From: Ostreococcus lucimarinus CCE9901
Lineage: Eukaryota > Chlorophyta > Mamiellophyceae > Mamiellales > Bathycoccaceae
Assembly (NCBI RefSeq): GCF_000092065.1
Contig: NC_009360.1
Location: 372,001 to 436,000 of the forward strand
Direction: 5' to 3'
Length of the DNA stretch: 64,000 nt
The notes below the pieces were generated by a model that saw nothing but the letters and a program-made list of their open reading frames with translations, was not told the DNA's origin and did not search any database. Both the position numbers and the translations under genes were made by a program. Below are positions 46,332 to 56,100 of the stretch, in pieces. Numbering within the stretch: position 1 is the stretch's first letter; each line of letters begins with the position of its first letter.

Positions 46332-48146
46332 CTACATGCCTCCCATCATTTGTTCTTCGTGCGCGCGAAGCAAGCGAACGACCTCCATCTCTTCGCTCGT
46401 TCTGAACATGTAATCAAGCTCTTCATCGTCGATAGCTTCAATCGCCAACGCATCCTCTCGTTCGATGCGTTCGGCGTCGGTTTCATTGAGAAGAGGATCA
46501 ATGCTCCGCTCAGCCATAGCCTTGGAGAAGATCTCACCCGCTTCGAAGACGCTCTCGCGAGTTTCTGGAGCCAGGGGTTTCATTTCAGTCGAGAGTAAGC
46601 GTTCCGGAACGCCCGCAAGCAGTAAGCCGTGCAGCATAACTTCCTGCCAGCCCAAGTCCTTGTCTTCCGGAAGACCGAAAGGTAAGTTCGGCTCTTCCGT
46701 AACCTTGGAGAACTTTATCACTGGCTTTTTGTCCTCAATCTTGTCGGGCACGTACTTCGGACGGCGAACGCCGCCGCGCGAGATCGTTCGCTTGCGCTTA
46801 GGCGCCACTTTCAACGGCTCAGCCAAAATGATCGGACCGGACATCGAAGAGGTGTTGCTTTCGAAAGGTGCGGACTCCGACTTGAGCTCTTCTTTCACTT
46901 CGTCGTCGTCGTCGTCCACAGATGCTTCGGGCGGAGGCATGATGCGGGCGGCGCCGAGATGCGTCGCTGCCGAGTGCTGACGCACTTTGGAAATGCTATC
47001 GAGCACTTTCGAACGCTCCTCGTACGCGGCTCGAAACGCAGGAGGGAGGCCGTCGACCACACTCGCCGGAGGCGCGATGTCCAACGTGGTCTTTTCCTTG
47101 CTGTTCTCTGCGGTGGCGATGAACCTAAAAGCGATGGGCAAGTAATCATCGAGTCGTTTCATGCACATGTCCTCCCCCCAAGGAAATTTTTGTGAAAATG
47201 TGATGATCTCCCCCAAAAGCTCCTTCAGACGCTTTCGCACTGACACACTTTGTACGCGCGAAGCCTGCGCTGCGCGCTCGACGGTTACCTTGACGCCGTG
47301 CAAGCGCGCGACGACGATGACGACGGCGGCGACGATGACGATTGGATCGCGGCCAATTAATAAACCACGAGAAAACGCAAACTTCAACAAAACCTTGGCG
47401 TCTCGCACCGTCGGAGCAATCATCACGCTCCGCGTCGTGCTCCCACGCTGCGGCTGCACGGTGGAGTTTTTGTTTGAAATCGCCGCGAGCTCTGGCAGCG
47501 CCGCCACCGCGCGCGCGACGTAATTCTCCGGATCTAACGGCGGCATCTTCAACCCGTGCAGCTCTTGCAGTTTATGAAACACCCGCCCAAGCGTGAACAC
47601 GTTCACCGAGCACGCCTCCGCCACCTCTCGCATGCTCACCGGCAAATTATTCTGTCTACACACCGAGTACACGCACGCTCCCGTCAACTGGCTCGTCCAC
47701 AACCCCTGTCCCCATTTCCCATCCGACGCTCGCGTCACCAGATCCTTCACCTCGGCGATGATATCCTTGTTCAACTTCAACAGCGCCCCCGTGTGTTCGA
47801 CCGATTTCGCGATGTGATACAAGTTCGTCGACTCGCGGTCTCGAAACATGTTTCTCGTCACGTGCGACGCCCCCGGCATGCTCACCATCTGCGCTCGCGC
47901 CGCCGCCAAGTGCGCGCCGACGTGCGCGCCATCCTGTAAGAACGTCCCATCCGCCGCGCCATCCTCCGTCCAATTCAGCGTCGTCTGCAGCACGCTCGCG
48001 TTATAGACGACGCCGCACGCTTGACAAATTTCGCTCCCGAGCGCGGGCTCGAGTTTGATTTCGTGTTTCCCGCAGTTCGGGCACGCGGGCACGCGCGCGG
48101 CGCCGGGATCATCCGCGGCGTACTCTCCGTGATGCGCCAGATCCAT
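46332..48146 (-). CDS. BRF1: TFIIIB subunit BRF1-like transcription factor
   Basis: The 604-residue protein has a zinc ribbon at 22-44 (CPNCGKHEI ... CQACGVVYN), with cysteines 22, 25, 41 and 44. Two cyclin-like repeats (about 90-290) follow, with GACVYSVCRQNNLPVSMREVAEACSVNVFTLGRVFHKL in the first. The disordered C-terminus contains AIDDEELDYMFRTSEEMEVVR, which resembles the BRF1 TBP-binding/homology region. BRF1 with TBP and Bdp1 recruits RNA polymerase III to tRNA and 5S genes. A plant-type BRF paralogue is possible. The start MDLAHHGEYA was preferred to an upstream ATG at 48203. Confidence 0.8.
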   Translation of the reverse strand: MDLAHHGEYAADDPGAARVPACPNCGKHEIKLEPALGSEICQACGVVYNASVLQTTLNWTEDGAADGTFLQDGAHVGAHLAAARAQMVSMPGASHVTRNMFRDRESTNLYHIAKSVEHTGALLKLNKDIIAEVKDLVTRASDGKWGQGLWTSQLTGACVYSVCRQNNLPVSMREVAEACSVNVFTLGRVFHKLQELHGLKMPPLDPENYVARAVAALPELAAISNKNSTVQPQRGSTTRSVMIAPTVRDAKVLLKFAFSRGLLIGRDPIVIVAAVVIVVARLHGVKVTVERAAQASRVQSVSVRKRLKELLGEIITFSQKFPWGEDMCMKRLDDYLPIAFRFIATAENSKEKTTLDIAPPASVVDGLPPAFRAAYEERSKVLDSISKVRQHSAATHLGAARIMPPPEASVDDDDDEVKEELKSESAPFESNTSSMSGPIILAEPLKVAPKRKRTISRGGVRRPKYVPDKIEDKKPVIKFSKVTEEPNLPFGLPEDKDLGWQEVMLHGLLLAGVPERLLSTEMKPLAPETRESVFEAGEIFSKAMAERSIDPLLNETDAERIEREDALAIEAIDDEELDYMFRTSEEMEVVRLLRAHEEQMMGGM

Positions 48147-48420
48147 CGTCGCGGTCGCCGGCGCGTCGTCGCTCGAGCGCGCGCGTGTGACGCGCAATCG
48201 CAATCATTTCGACGCGACAAACGGACAAACGGGCACGTATGCGCAAACAGTGTGACGCGACCGCACACGCGACCGCACGCGCGCGCGCGCGTCGAGCCGC
48301 CCGCGCGCGTCGCGCGCGCGCGTCGCGACGACGCGCGTCGCGCTCGACGCGCGCGCGGCGACGCGCGCGCCCTCGCGGCGTCGGTCGCGGCGTCGGGACG
48401 CGACGGTTGGAAAAAGACGC

Positions 48421-49659
48421 ATGGCGACGCGCGACGACGCGAGCGCGACGTCGGTGTGGGAGGAAATCACCGCCATGGCGAGCGAAGACGGCGTCGTGGA
48501 TCTCGGTCAGGGATGGCCGGATTTCGGCGCGTCGATCGCCGCGCGCGAGGGCGCGGCGAGGGCGATGCTGGGGGACGGCGTCAGGGCGAATCAGTACGCG
48601 CCGGTTCGCGGCGACGCGCGAATGGTCGCGGCGTTGATTCGGTATTACGCCGCGACGGGATTCGATGTTGGACGGTGTGAGCGCGGAACGGTGGCGCGCG
48701 AGGAGTGCGTGGTGGTGACGGCGAGCGCGACGGAGGCGATTTACGGCGCGTTCCAAGCGGCGACGCGCGGTGGCGGCGACGGGACGTCGAGACGGGAAAT
48801 CGTCTTCGTGGAGCCGTTCTTTCCGTGGTATAAGGCCATCGCGGACGATGTAGGGGCAGTTTCTGTGGTCGTTCGCGCGCGCGCGGAAGATGGGTTTCGC
48901 GTCGACGTCGACGCCGTGCGCGCGGCGTGTTCGCGCGATCGAACGGCGTTGCTCGTCATGTGCTCTCCGCACAATCCCACCGGACACGTGATGACGCAGG
49001 ACGAGCTTTTGGGCATAGCGGCGCTGGCCGAGGACTTAGATTTGACCGTATTGAGCGACGAAGTGTACGAGCGGTCGGTGTTCGGCGGTCGCGCGTTCAC
49101 GCGCCTCGCCACCGTGGGCGACATGAGCGCGCGCACCGTCACGATTGGTTCGGCGAGCAAGCTTTTAAACTTGACGGGCTGGCGCGTCGGCTGGGCCGTG
49201 GGGCCGAAACGTCTCGTCGACCCAATCAAATCGGCGCACAGTTTGATGTCATACACCGCGCCGAACCCTCTACAGATTGGCGTCGCCGAGGCGCTCGAGG
49301 AGATTTCGCGAAGCGCCGACGGCGCCGTCTCCAGCGACGAAAACGCCGCCGTCATGTTCGAAAACGCCAACGCGCTCGAGCGCGCCCTCTCCGACGTCGG
49401 CCTCAGCTGTTTCTCTCCTCCGGGCGGATACTTCTTGGTCTGCGACGTCGGAAAAACCGGTTTTTCCGACATGGAATTTTGTCGAGAGCTCGCCGCTCGC
49501 GCCAAGGTGTGCGCCGTCCCCATGTCCGTCTTCTTCCTCCCCTCCCCGACCGGCGACGTCCCGCGCCATCTCGTTCGTTTCGCCATCTGCAAAGTCCCAT
49601 CCACCGTCCTCGAGGCGTGCGCGCGCATTCGCGAGCACGCGCCGTACGTAGCGCCGTAG
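48421..49659 (+). CDS. Class I PLP-dependent aminotransferase
   Basis: The 412-residue protein is a fold-type I aminotransferase. It has VVDLGQGWPDFG near the start, NQYAPVRGDARMVAAL, VTASATEAIYGAF, CSPHNPTGHV, LTVLSDEVYERSVF, and the PLP-lysine region TIGSASKLLNLTGWRVGW. The order and spacing resemble kynurenine/glutamine transaminases (cysteine S-conjugate beta-lyases) and methionine aminotransferases. The amino-acid substrate cannot be determined from these motifs. No clear targeting peptide is seen, so cytosolic location is likely. It is divergent from BRF1 across a 274-bp CG-rich gap. CCB1 follows on the same strand. Confidence 0.83.
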   Translation: MATRDDASATSVWEEITAMASEDGVVDLGQGWPDFGASIAAREGAARAMLGDGVRANQYAPVRGDARMVAALIRYYAATGFDVGRCERGTVAREECVVVTASATEAIYGAFQAATRGGGDGTSRREIVFVEPFFPWYKAIADDVGAVSVVVRARAEDGFRVDVDAVRAACSRDRTALLVMCSPHNPTGHVMTQDELLGIAALAEDLDLTVLSDEVYERSVFGGRAFTRLATVGDMSARTVTIGSASKLLNLTGWRVGWAVGPKRLVDPIKSAHSLMSYTAPNPLQIGVAEALEEISRSADGAVSSDENAAVMFENANALERALSDVGLSCFSPPGGYFLVCDVGKTGFSDMEFCRELAARAKVCAVPMSVFFLPSPTGDVPRHLVRFAICKVPSTVLEACARIREHAPYVAP

Positions 49660-49805
49660 TCGTGTATCGCACATTCGTTCTCGCGTCCGAGTCGAGTCGC
49701 GCCGCGCCGCCGCGAGAGAAACCCTCAATTTTTGTCGGGGCCACGTCATCGCGACGTCACGCGCTTCACCGACGTCACTCCTCGACGCGTTCGCCGTCGC
49801 TCGCG

Positions 49806-49882
49806 ATGTCGACGATCGCGCGCGCCGCGCACATCGCTCCTCCGCGCCCGTCGCTCGCGTCCTCGCGCCGCGCGCGCGTCGT

Positions 49883-49917
<35 letters not shown>

Positions 49918-50636
49918 GCGTCGCGCGTCGCGAACGCGACTCGCGCGACCGACTCGACGCGGCGACGAAAGGCGCGGCGACGCGCGACGAGACGCGCGCG
50001 ATGACGACGCCCGCGGCGGCGGTGAGCGCGCTGGCGCTGTTCCAGCTCGCGGACGGCGGCCTGGCCGAGGGCACGGCGAACTCGTACTACGCCACGCTGT
50101 TTCTGTTCGTGCTGAGCGCGCCGGGATTGTACTCGCTCGTCAAGCGGAGCGCCAAGTCGAAGATCACGCGGAAGACGTTCGAACTCGATGGACCGAAAGT
50201 GCCCGGAGCGGCGTCGCAGGATGAGATCGCGCGCGATGTGGGTGCGTTTTTTCGTAGAAACAACTACGTCGTCGCCGACGCCGGAGAGGTGATTACGTTT
50301 GAAGGTAACATCGCCCCAGAACGCGGCACGGCGGCGTACATCACGTTTTGCGTGTTGATTGGATTGTTGTGCATCGGACTGGTGTGTTCGATCGCGTTGC
50401 CGGGTGGGGATGCGTGGTACGCGTTGGCGCTCGCGTCGCCGCTCTCGGGACAATATTATCTCGACAACGCCGGGCGCAAGGAGCAAGTCAAGGTGAAGAT
50501 GGTCACCTCGGACGACGACACCACGGTGGATATCACGGTCGAAGGTGACGCCGAGGAGATCGAGCGCTTCAGACGGGAGTTGGATCTGACGCCCAAGGGT
50601 ATGGTTCGCGTGAAGGGCATCCTCGAGCAGGCGTAG
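49806..50636 (+). CDS. CCB1: CCB1, cofactor assembly factor of cytochrome b6f (heme c-i)
   Basis: The 276-residue protein has a Ser/Arg-rich transit-peptide-like N-terminus with a poly-Ser run from a (TCG)n repeat. The mature part matches plant CCB1: TANSYYATLFLFVLSAPGLYSLVKRSAKSKITRKTFE, FFRRNNYVVADAGEVITFEG, a second membrane region (ITFCVLIGLLCIGLVCSIALPG ... ALASPLSGQYYL), RKEQVKVKMV, and near the end ELDLTPKGMVRVKGILEQA. CCB1-4 attach the unusual heme c-i to cytochrome b6 in thylakoids. The gene is complete. It lies 146 bp downstream of the aminotransferase. Confidence 0.92.
49884..49916. repeat. (TCG)n microsatellite in the CCB1 transit peptide
   Basis: About ten TCG units encode the poly-Ser run in the N-terminal targeting region. 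Confidence 0.85.
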
Positions 50637-50803
50637 GACGGCGCTCGCGTTCACCATCTCGCGCGTTCGTCGCGCAAACACGCACGCGCACGCGCGCGTG
50701 ACACCATGTTATTTCATTTAGCACGCACTCTACCTCTCGACCGATCAAGGCAAAGCGCGTCCTCCTCGTTCCCGCGCGTCTCGCGCGTCACTCGCCGACT
50801 CGC

Positions 50804-51298
50804 ATGGGCTTATCCTCGCTCACCGCGCTTCCATCGCGCGGCGCGTTCACCGCGAGCGAGCTGGTGCCGGTCGCGAGCGCGCCTCCGGCGAGAACGTACG
50901 TCGCCGGCATCGCGCGCGCGCCGTTGTCCGAGCACGCGCGCGTGAAAACGGACGGGACGAACATTTTAATCCGACAGCTCTCGCAATCTCGCGCGCGCGC
51001 CGAAGCGAAGAAACGCGCGCAGCGCGCGCAGGCGGCGGCGGAAGCGAAGAAACGGTCCGAGACGCTGGCGCTGGAGGCGAAGAAACGGGAAGAGAAGACG
51101 CGAGCGGCGTTGGAGGCGTCGACGGGAAGAGGCGGCGGCGGCGCGAAGGACTCGGCGAACGCGAAAGACGCGGCGACGACGACGACGACGGTGGAAGCTG
51201 CGGTGAATCCGTTCAGTAGGAAACGACCGGCGAAGGAGAGCGGGAAGGAAAGCGCGGAGGGCGCAGCGCGAGGGTCGAAACGCGGGAAGGGTCGATAA
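50804..51298 (+). CDS. Hypothetical basic coiled-coil protein
   Basis: The 164-residue protein has an ordered-looking N-terminal part (ASELVPVASAPPARTYVAGIARAPLSEHARVKTDGTNILIRQL). A highly basic single helix of Ala/Arg/Lys/Glu follows (about 60-110). The tail is basic and disordered and ends RGSKRGKGR, which could act as a nuclear signal. I do not recognise the family. Only 37 bp separate its stop from the next ATG (ATG10) on the same strand, without a TGTAA motif, so co-transcription is possible. Confidence 0.6.
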   Translation: MGLSSLTALPSRGAFTASELVPVASAPPARTYVAGIARAPLSEHARVKTDGTNILIRQLSQSRARAEAKKRAQRAQAAAEAKKRSETLALEAKKREEKTRAALEASTGRGGGGAKDSANAKDAATTTTTVEAAVNPFSRKRPAKESGKESAEGAARGSKRGKGR

Positions 51299-51335
51299 CG
51301 GTAAAATTCGTTGCCCGCGTTTCGTTTCGAATCGC

Positions 51336-51965
51336 GTGATATCGATGCCGCTCCGAGATGGGACTATGACCGCAGACGAGTTCGAACGAGGCGTTCGAAA
51401 CGCGTTGGGTGATTCAAACGCGATCGTCGACGGGTGTTGGATCGTGGAGACGAAGGCGATGGTGTCGGCGTCGACGGCGCGTGGGTACGGAGAACTCGCA
51501 AGCGAAGCTCGGAGTGAACGATGGGAGCCTCGCGACGTCGACGACGCCCTCGAAATCGAAGACAACGAGGAGGATGAGGACTGTGCTACCCATGTATCCC
51601 GAAATGGTCACGTGCGAGAGTATCGCGTCGTGTACTCGGCGACGTTCCGCGTTCCCGTGTTGTGCGTTCGAGCGCGCGACGCGGCGACTCGCGCGCCGTG
51701 GAGCACTTCGAGATTACTTCAATCTCTTACAATAGATCACTCATGCGTGGGTGCAGATGACCATGACCCCGTATTGACGCCCTATTCGAATCCGCACGAG
51801 CCCGGTGGAGGTGACTGGGCGTGCGTGCACCCTTGCGCGACGGCTGAGGTTATGAAACTCTTGCTTCGCGATTCCAACCTTCCGCTCACGCCGAGAGCGT
51901 ACGTAGACGCCTGGCTTCGTTACGTCGCGCGAGAAGTCACGTTGCGACTAAACGACGCAGACTGA
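51336..51965 (+). CDS. ATG10: Autophagy E2-like enzyme ATG10
   Basis: The 209-residue protein has the ATG10 hallmarks. These are EYRVVYSATFRVPVLCVRA, a variable loop, then WACVHPCATAEVMKLLL with the catalytic cysteine at residue 167 in the HPC motif, and a C-terminal helix YVDAWLRYVAREVTLRL. ATG10 transfers ATG12 to ATG5 during autophagosome formation. Starts at 51336, 51345 or 51366 (MTADEFERGV) are all possible. The distance from the preceding stop is 37-67 bp. The length is typical of the family. Confidence 0.85.
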   Translation: MISMPLRDGTMTADEFERGVRNALGDSNAIVDGCWIVETKAMVSASTARGYGELASEARSERWEPRDVDDALEIEDNEEDEDCATHVSRNGHVREYRVVYSATFRVPVLCVRARDAATRAPWSTSRLLQSLTIDHSCVGADDHDPVLTPYSNPHEPGGGDWACVHPCATAEVMKLLLRDSNLPLTPRAYVDAWLRYVAREVTLRLNDAD

Positions 51966-52077
51966 AAATCTCAGTCGCGCTTCGAAACAAAGATGTTGTA
52001 CAATAAATTTCATTTCAGCTATGGCGACGACTCGCGAGGCGCCGCTCGTTCTATTTCTATTATTATCTACGGCGCCG

Positions 52078-52692
52078 TCACGCGCGCGTGTCCGCCTCCA
52101 CGTTCTTCACCGGCACGCGATCCGCGATCAACCTCAACTCTTCCGGGTCCAAATTCGGCTGCGCCGAGAACAACCGCAACAGCATCTTCAACTCCTCCGC
52201 GTCTTCGCACGTCGACGCGCGCTTTACGATTTCCCGCTTCAACGCGCACTCGTCCTTGTGCATCCTCCACGCCTCTTCCAGCCCTAACACGCAATCCGCG
52301 ATCGACGGTTGCGGTCCACTCCGTTCCCCTCCCGCGCGTTTCGGCGGCGGTTTCAGATTTCTCGTCCGCGTCCACGCATCCGTCTTCGCGCGTTCGAGCT
52401 CGCGCGTCAGCGCGTCGAACCGCGCGCACTCCTCCCGCAACCGCGCGAACACCCGATCGAGCGCGGCGTACTGCGCCTCCACCACGCGCGACGCGAACGC
52501 ATCGTCGATCAGGATTTCGCTCCCATCCACCGCGCGCGCGCGCGCGGCGTCGTGAATCGCCGGCAGTCGCTCGAACGCGTTCACCGCCGTCCCGAGCAGC
52601 GCCACCGACGCGCCCTGCGCGTCGTCCCATCGCGCTCTGCAGCGCGCCAGCGCGCCGTAGGCGTCGCGGAACGCGTTCAGGAACGTCTCCAT
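52078..52692 (-). CDS. AIRIM/C1orf109-like protein
   Basis: The 204-residue helical protein has the same length as human C1orf109 (AIRIM). Its C-terminal part shows the most similar segment, PQPSIADCVLGLEEAWRMHKDECALKREIVKRAS, against the family pattern P-S-V-A-D followed by a helix with K-R-K. AIRIM is part of the SPATA5 (AFG2) complex that releases RLP24 during cytoplasmic 60S ribosome maturation. Assignment rests on this segment and overall length. The N-terminal half is more diverged. It converges with ATG10 after 112 bp and is divergent from ISD11. Confidence 0.6.
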   Translation of the reverse strand: METFLNAFRDAYGALARCRARWDDAQGASVALLGTAVNAFERLPAIHDAARARAVDGSEILIDDAFASRVVEAQYAALDRVFARLREECARFDALTRELERAKTDAWTRTRNLKPPPKRAGGERSGPQPSIADCVLGLEEAWRMHKDECALKREIVKRASTCEDAEELKMLLRLFSAQPNLDPEELRLIADRVPVKNVEADTRA

Positions 52693-52766
52693 CGATTCGC
52701 GCGCCGCCGCGAGCGGTCGCCGCGCGGCGCGCGCGCGAATGCCGTCACGCCGTCACAACGCACCGC

Positions 52767-53036
52767 ATGGCGACGACGGCGACGCGCCCGCGCGCGCTCG
52801 AGCTCTACCGCGCCCTGCTGCGATGCGGGCGGTCGTTTAACGACTACAACGTGCGCGAGTACGTCAAGCGACGCGCGACGGAGTCGTTCCGCGCGAACGC
52901 GGCGCTCGCGGACGTCGACGCGATCGAGTCGGCGCTCGAGGAGGGCGCGCGCGAGCTCGACGTCGCGCGTCGGCAGGCGACGGTGTACGCGCTGTACGGG
53001 GGGGCGAGGAAACCGAGCTCGATGGACGTGCGGTGA
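52767..53036 (+). CDS. ISD11: LYR-motif protein ISD11 (LYRM4)
   Basis: The 89-residue protein has the LYR motif near the start (ALELYRALLRCGRSFNDYNVREYVKRR). A second helix (VDAIESALEEGARELDVARRQATVYALYG) follows. This pattern is typical of ISD11, which stabilises the mitochondrial cysteine desulfurase NFS1 and binds acyl carrier protein in iron-sulfur cluster assembly. The frame continues upstream through the antisense of the AIRIM-like gene. The ATG at 52767 gives a complete protein of the expected size. Confidence 0.88.
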   Translation: MATTATRPRALELYRALLRCGRSFNDYNVREYVKRRATESFRANAALADVDAIESALEEGARELDVARRQATVYALYGGARKPSSMDVR

Positions 53037-53162
53037 GTCGCGGCGAGGCGGCGCGCGGGGAGGTTAGCGTTTGAATTAGATTGATTTAGAAGAGCGAGGG
53101 GGCCAGCAAAGTTGTCATAGTAATTACACGGTTACACGTACTCGTATCGCGCGCGCGCGTCG

Positions 53163-56100
53163 TCACAGGGCGGTTCGGGCTTTATCTTGCGCGCGACGAA
53201 CGTTTGGTTCGGTCAAGTCTGCGGCGGAGACGTCGCGGAGGACTTCGCGGCACGCGTCGACGACGCGCTCGCGACTGCGCTCGTCGCCGACGAGCTTCTC
53301 CAGTTGGCCAGCCTCGAGGTGTGCCGCGCGACGCGCGGCGGCGAGGCAAACGCTCTCGGGTAAACCAGCGAGACGCGCGACGTTGACACCGTAGCTTCGC
53401 GGACAGTTGCCGCTCGCGAGGGTGTACAGAAAGGTGACCGTTTCGCGTCCGAGCGTCTCGACACCTGCTCCGCTCGGCGTCTCGACTCGACACGCCATGT
53501 GTGCCAACGCCACGTGAGGGTCGCGCGCGTGGTCGTCGGCGAGTCTATGGTAATGCGTGCTGAAGAGCGTACGGCAGCGCTTGTCGATGAGATGCGACGC
53601 AACCGCACACGCGATGGCTGTACCGTCCGCGGTGGCGGTTCCTCTGCCGAGTTCGTCGAGCGCGACTAGGGAATTCGTCGTCGCTCGACGAAGCATCGCT
53701 CCAGTTTCGCTGAGCTCGACCATGAATGTCGACTGCCCACCCGCTAAATTGTCTTTGGCGCCCATGCGCACAAAAACCGCATCCATAGCTGTCATCTCAA
53801 ACTTGGCCGCGGGAACGTCGGCGCCCACGTGCGCCATGATCGCGGCCAAGCAGACTTGCCTGAGGTACGTGGACTTGCCACCCATGTTCGGACCAGTGAT
53901 GAGACAGAAACCCGGATGTTTACCACCAAGCCTGGCGTCGTTCGGAACGAACGCGCGCGCGAGAGAAGACGCGCACGGGTGCGACAGGCCGACGGACTCA
54001 AGCGTCGCGGGCTCGCCGTCTCGCGGTTGCGGGTGCACCTTCGGGGTGCAAACTGCTCCACAAGAAGCGTACATTTCCTCGCTCACGACAGCCAAAGAGG
54101 CTAGAACATCTATGATTGCACCAACACTTGCCGCCGCTTGCCACTCCGAAGCGTTCTCGCAAAACTTTGCGACGATTCGACGGAACACGCCGGCGAGCGC
54201 GTCCTCGCGCGCTTCCTCCGCCGCAACTCGCTTCGCGCGCAAGGGTACCAAATCATCGCACGTGAACCGTTCGTATCCTTTGCGCTTACCTTCACGCACC
54301 CAATGATGAGGGACCTTGGACGCGAGGCGGTCAGGAACTTCGACAAGATGCGTATCTTTGTTTGCATTCACGAAACAAACCTCCGTTTTGTGACCACCGA
54401 GCTCGCCGCGCGCCTCTTCCAACCACGACGCCAGATCCGCGTCCGCTGCTGTAAGTTGCTCCTCGGCAGCGTCCAGATCGGCGTCGACGCCTTGCGCCGG
54501 CTCGATTCTCCCACTCGATTTGGCGGCGTTCCAATCGAACGCAGACTCCATTTCGTCCAGCGCGCTCAGATCCGGCATCGCGACGCCGCCGACTGCGGTG
54601 AACACGTCCTCGCGCGTCGCCGCGGCGTCGTTTACGATGCACAATGCGCGAAGCACGTCAGATTTCTCACATGCATCAACGCACGCCGCGATCGCTTTTG
54701 TAGCGTCGCGAACCGCACGAATACCCTCGAGCGCTGCGAGGAAATCGTTCAACTTTGCTCGCGCCGCATCTTCATACAAGACGACGTGCGAGGCGGATCG
54801 ACCTTTCTCGCCGCTCGATCCGACAACGCGCGAGATGGCGCGTTCCGCGTCTGGCGCGGCGCGCAAAAGCTTGCGCGCAATCCCTGTGGCCTCGATCCCG
54901 CATCCCCGCATCATAGAGACGGCGACTTGTCGAGCTCGAATAGCTGACGCGCTTGTCAAAGGGCGACACACCCAACGGCGCAACAAACGACGACCGGGCC
55001 CGCTCACACACCGATCGAGCGACGCCAAAAGCGTACCCGCGGAGCCACCTGCGGTATTCTCGAGCACCTCAAGCCCAGAAAGTGCAGCGGCATCCATGGC
55101 GACATGCGTAGAGTGTGCCCATCGCGCCAAGTGCTCCCGCGCGCCGGCGTCTGTTGTGTGCAGGGACTCTACTCGCCCTTGTGGCACTAAATCGGCGTCT
55201 ATCAGCGCGGCGCGTAAGTACGCAACGACCGTGCCCCACGCTCCGATACCGCATTCGCGAGCAGGATGGCATGCAGTGTCTCGCATTTCTTTAATGGCTT
55301 CTGGCAAACCAGTCTTAAGCGTCTTGAAGTATCCCTCCGCCTCGGCGTCCTCCAGCGCTTCGTTCGCACTCGTCGACTTAAACGTACGCTGCTGAGCGTG
55401 TGAGCACATATCCAAAACTGCCATCTTCGCTCGCGCGCTCAAGCCAGTGGGCGGAACTAAGATTTCAACCGGGCGCAGCTCCGCAAGTGCTGTGCGCAAA
55501 CAGCTTGCACCTTCGTCGTCGCGCCACGCACCGACGAGGAAACGACCCGTACCGCAGTCTGCAGCGCACAAACCGACCCAACCTTCGCCGTCCTCCTCTT
55601 CGCAGCCGTCTATTATAGAGCAAACGAAGGCAGCATCCGGCGAAGAGTTCAACATACCGGTGTCAACCATCGTACCTTTTGTCAACACTTGAACCATTTC
55701 GCGGCGAACCACAGTGTCCTTGCACGTCTTGTCTTTCTTTTTTCGCTCGGCAAGCTGCGCTGGTGTCTCTGTCTGTTCAATACACACGACGCGGTGACCG
55801 TTGCGAGCGAGCTGCTCGGCGTGCATCGCGTAATTCTTCTCTGGGAATCCAGCGTGCGGTTGCTCGCCGCGCATATACATCAATCCTAAGTCTCGCACAC
55901 CGATGTGCGCGTCCATTTCGAACATTTCATAAAACTTGCCCATCTTGAACAACAATACAGAATCGAAATTCGCCGCCTTGAACTTCCACCACTGCGCCTG
56001 CCCGGGGGAAACCGTCCACTGCACTCCGCTGGCGTCGCGCATTTTTGGAAACGTCGACGGCAACAGCAACGTGGACGGATCGTAGTCCGGATCGTCAGGA

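Noticed and set aside
51993-52766. Plus-strand frame leading into ISD11
   Set aside because: It is antisense to the AIRIM-like gene and Arg/Pro/Ser-rich. ISD11 is complete from 52767.
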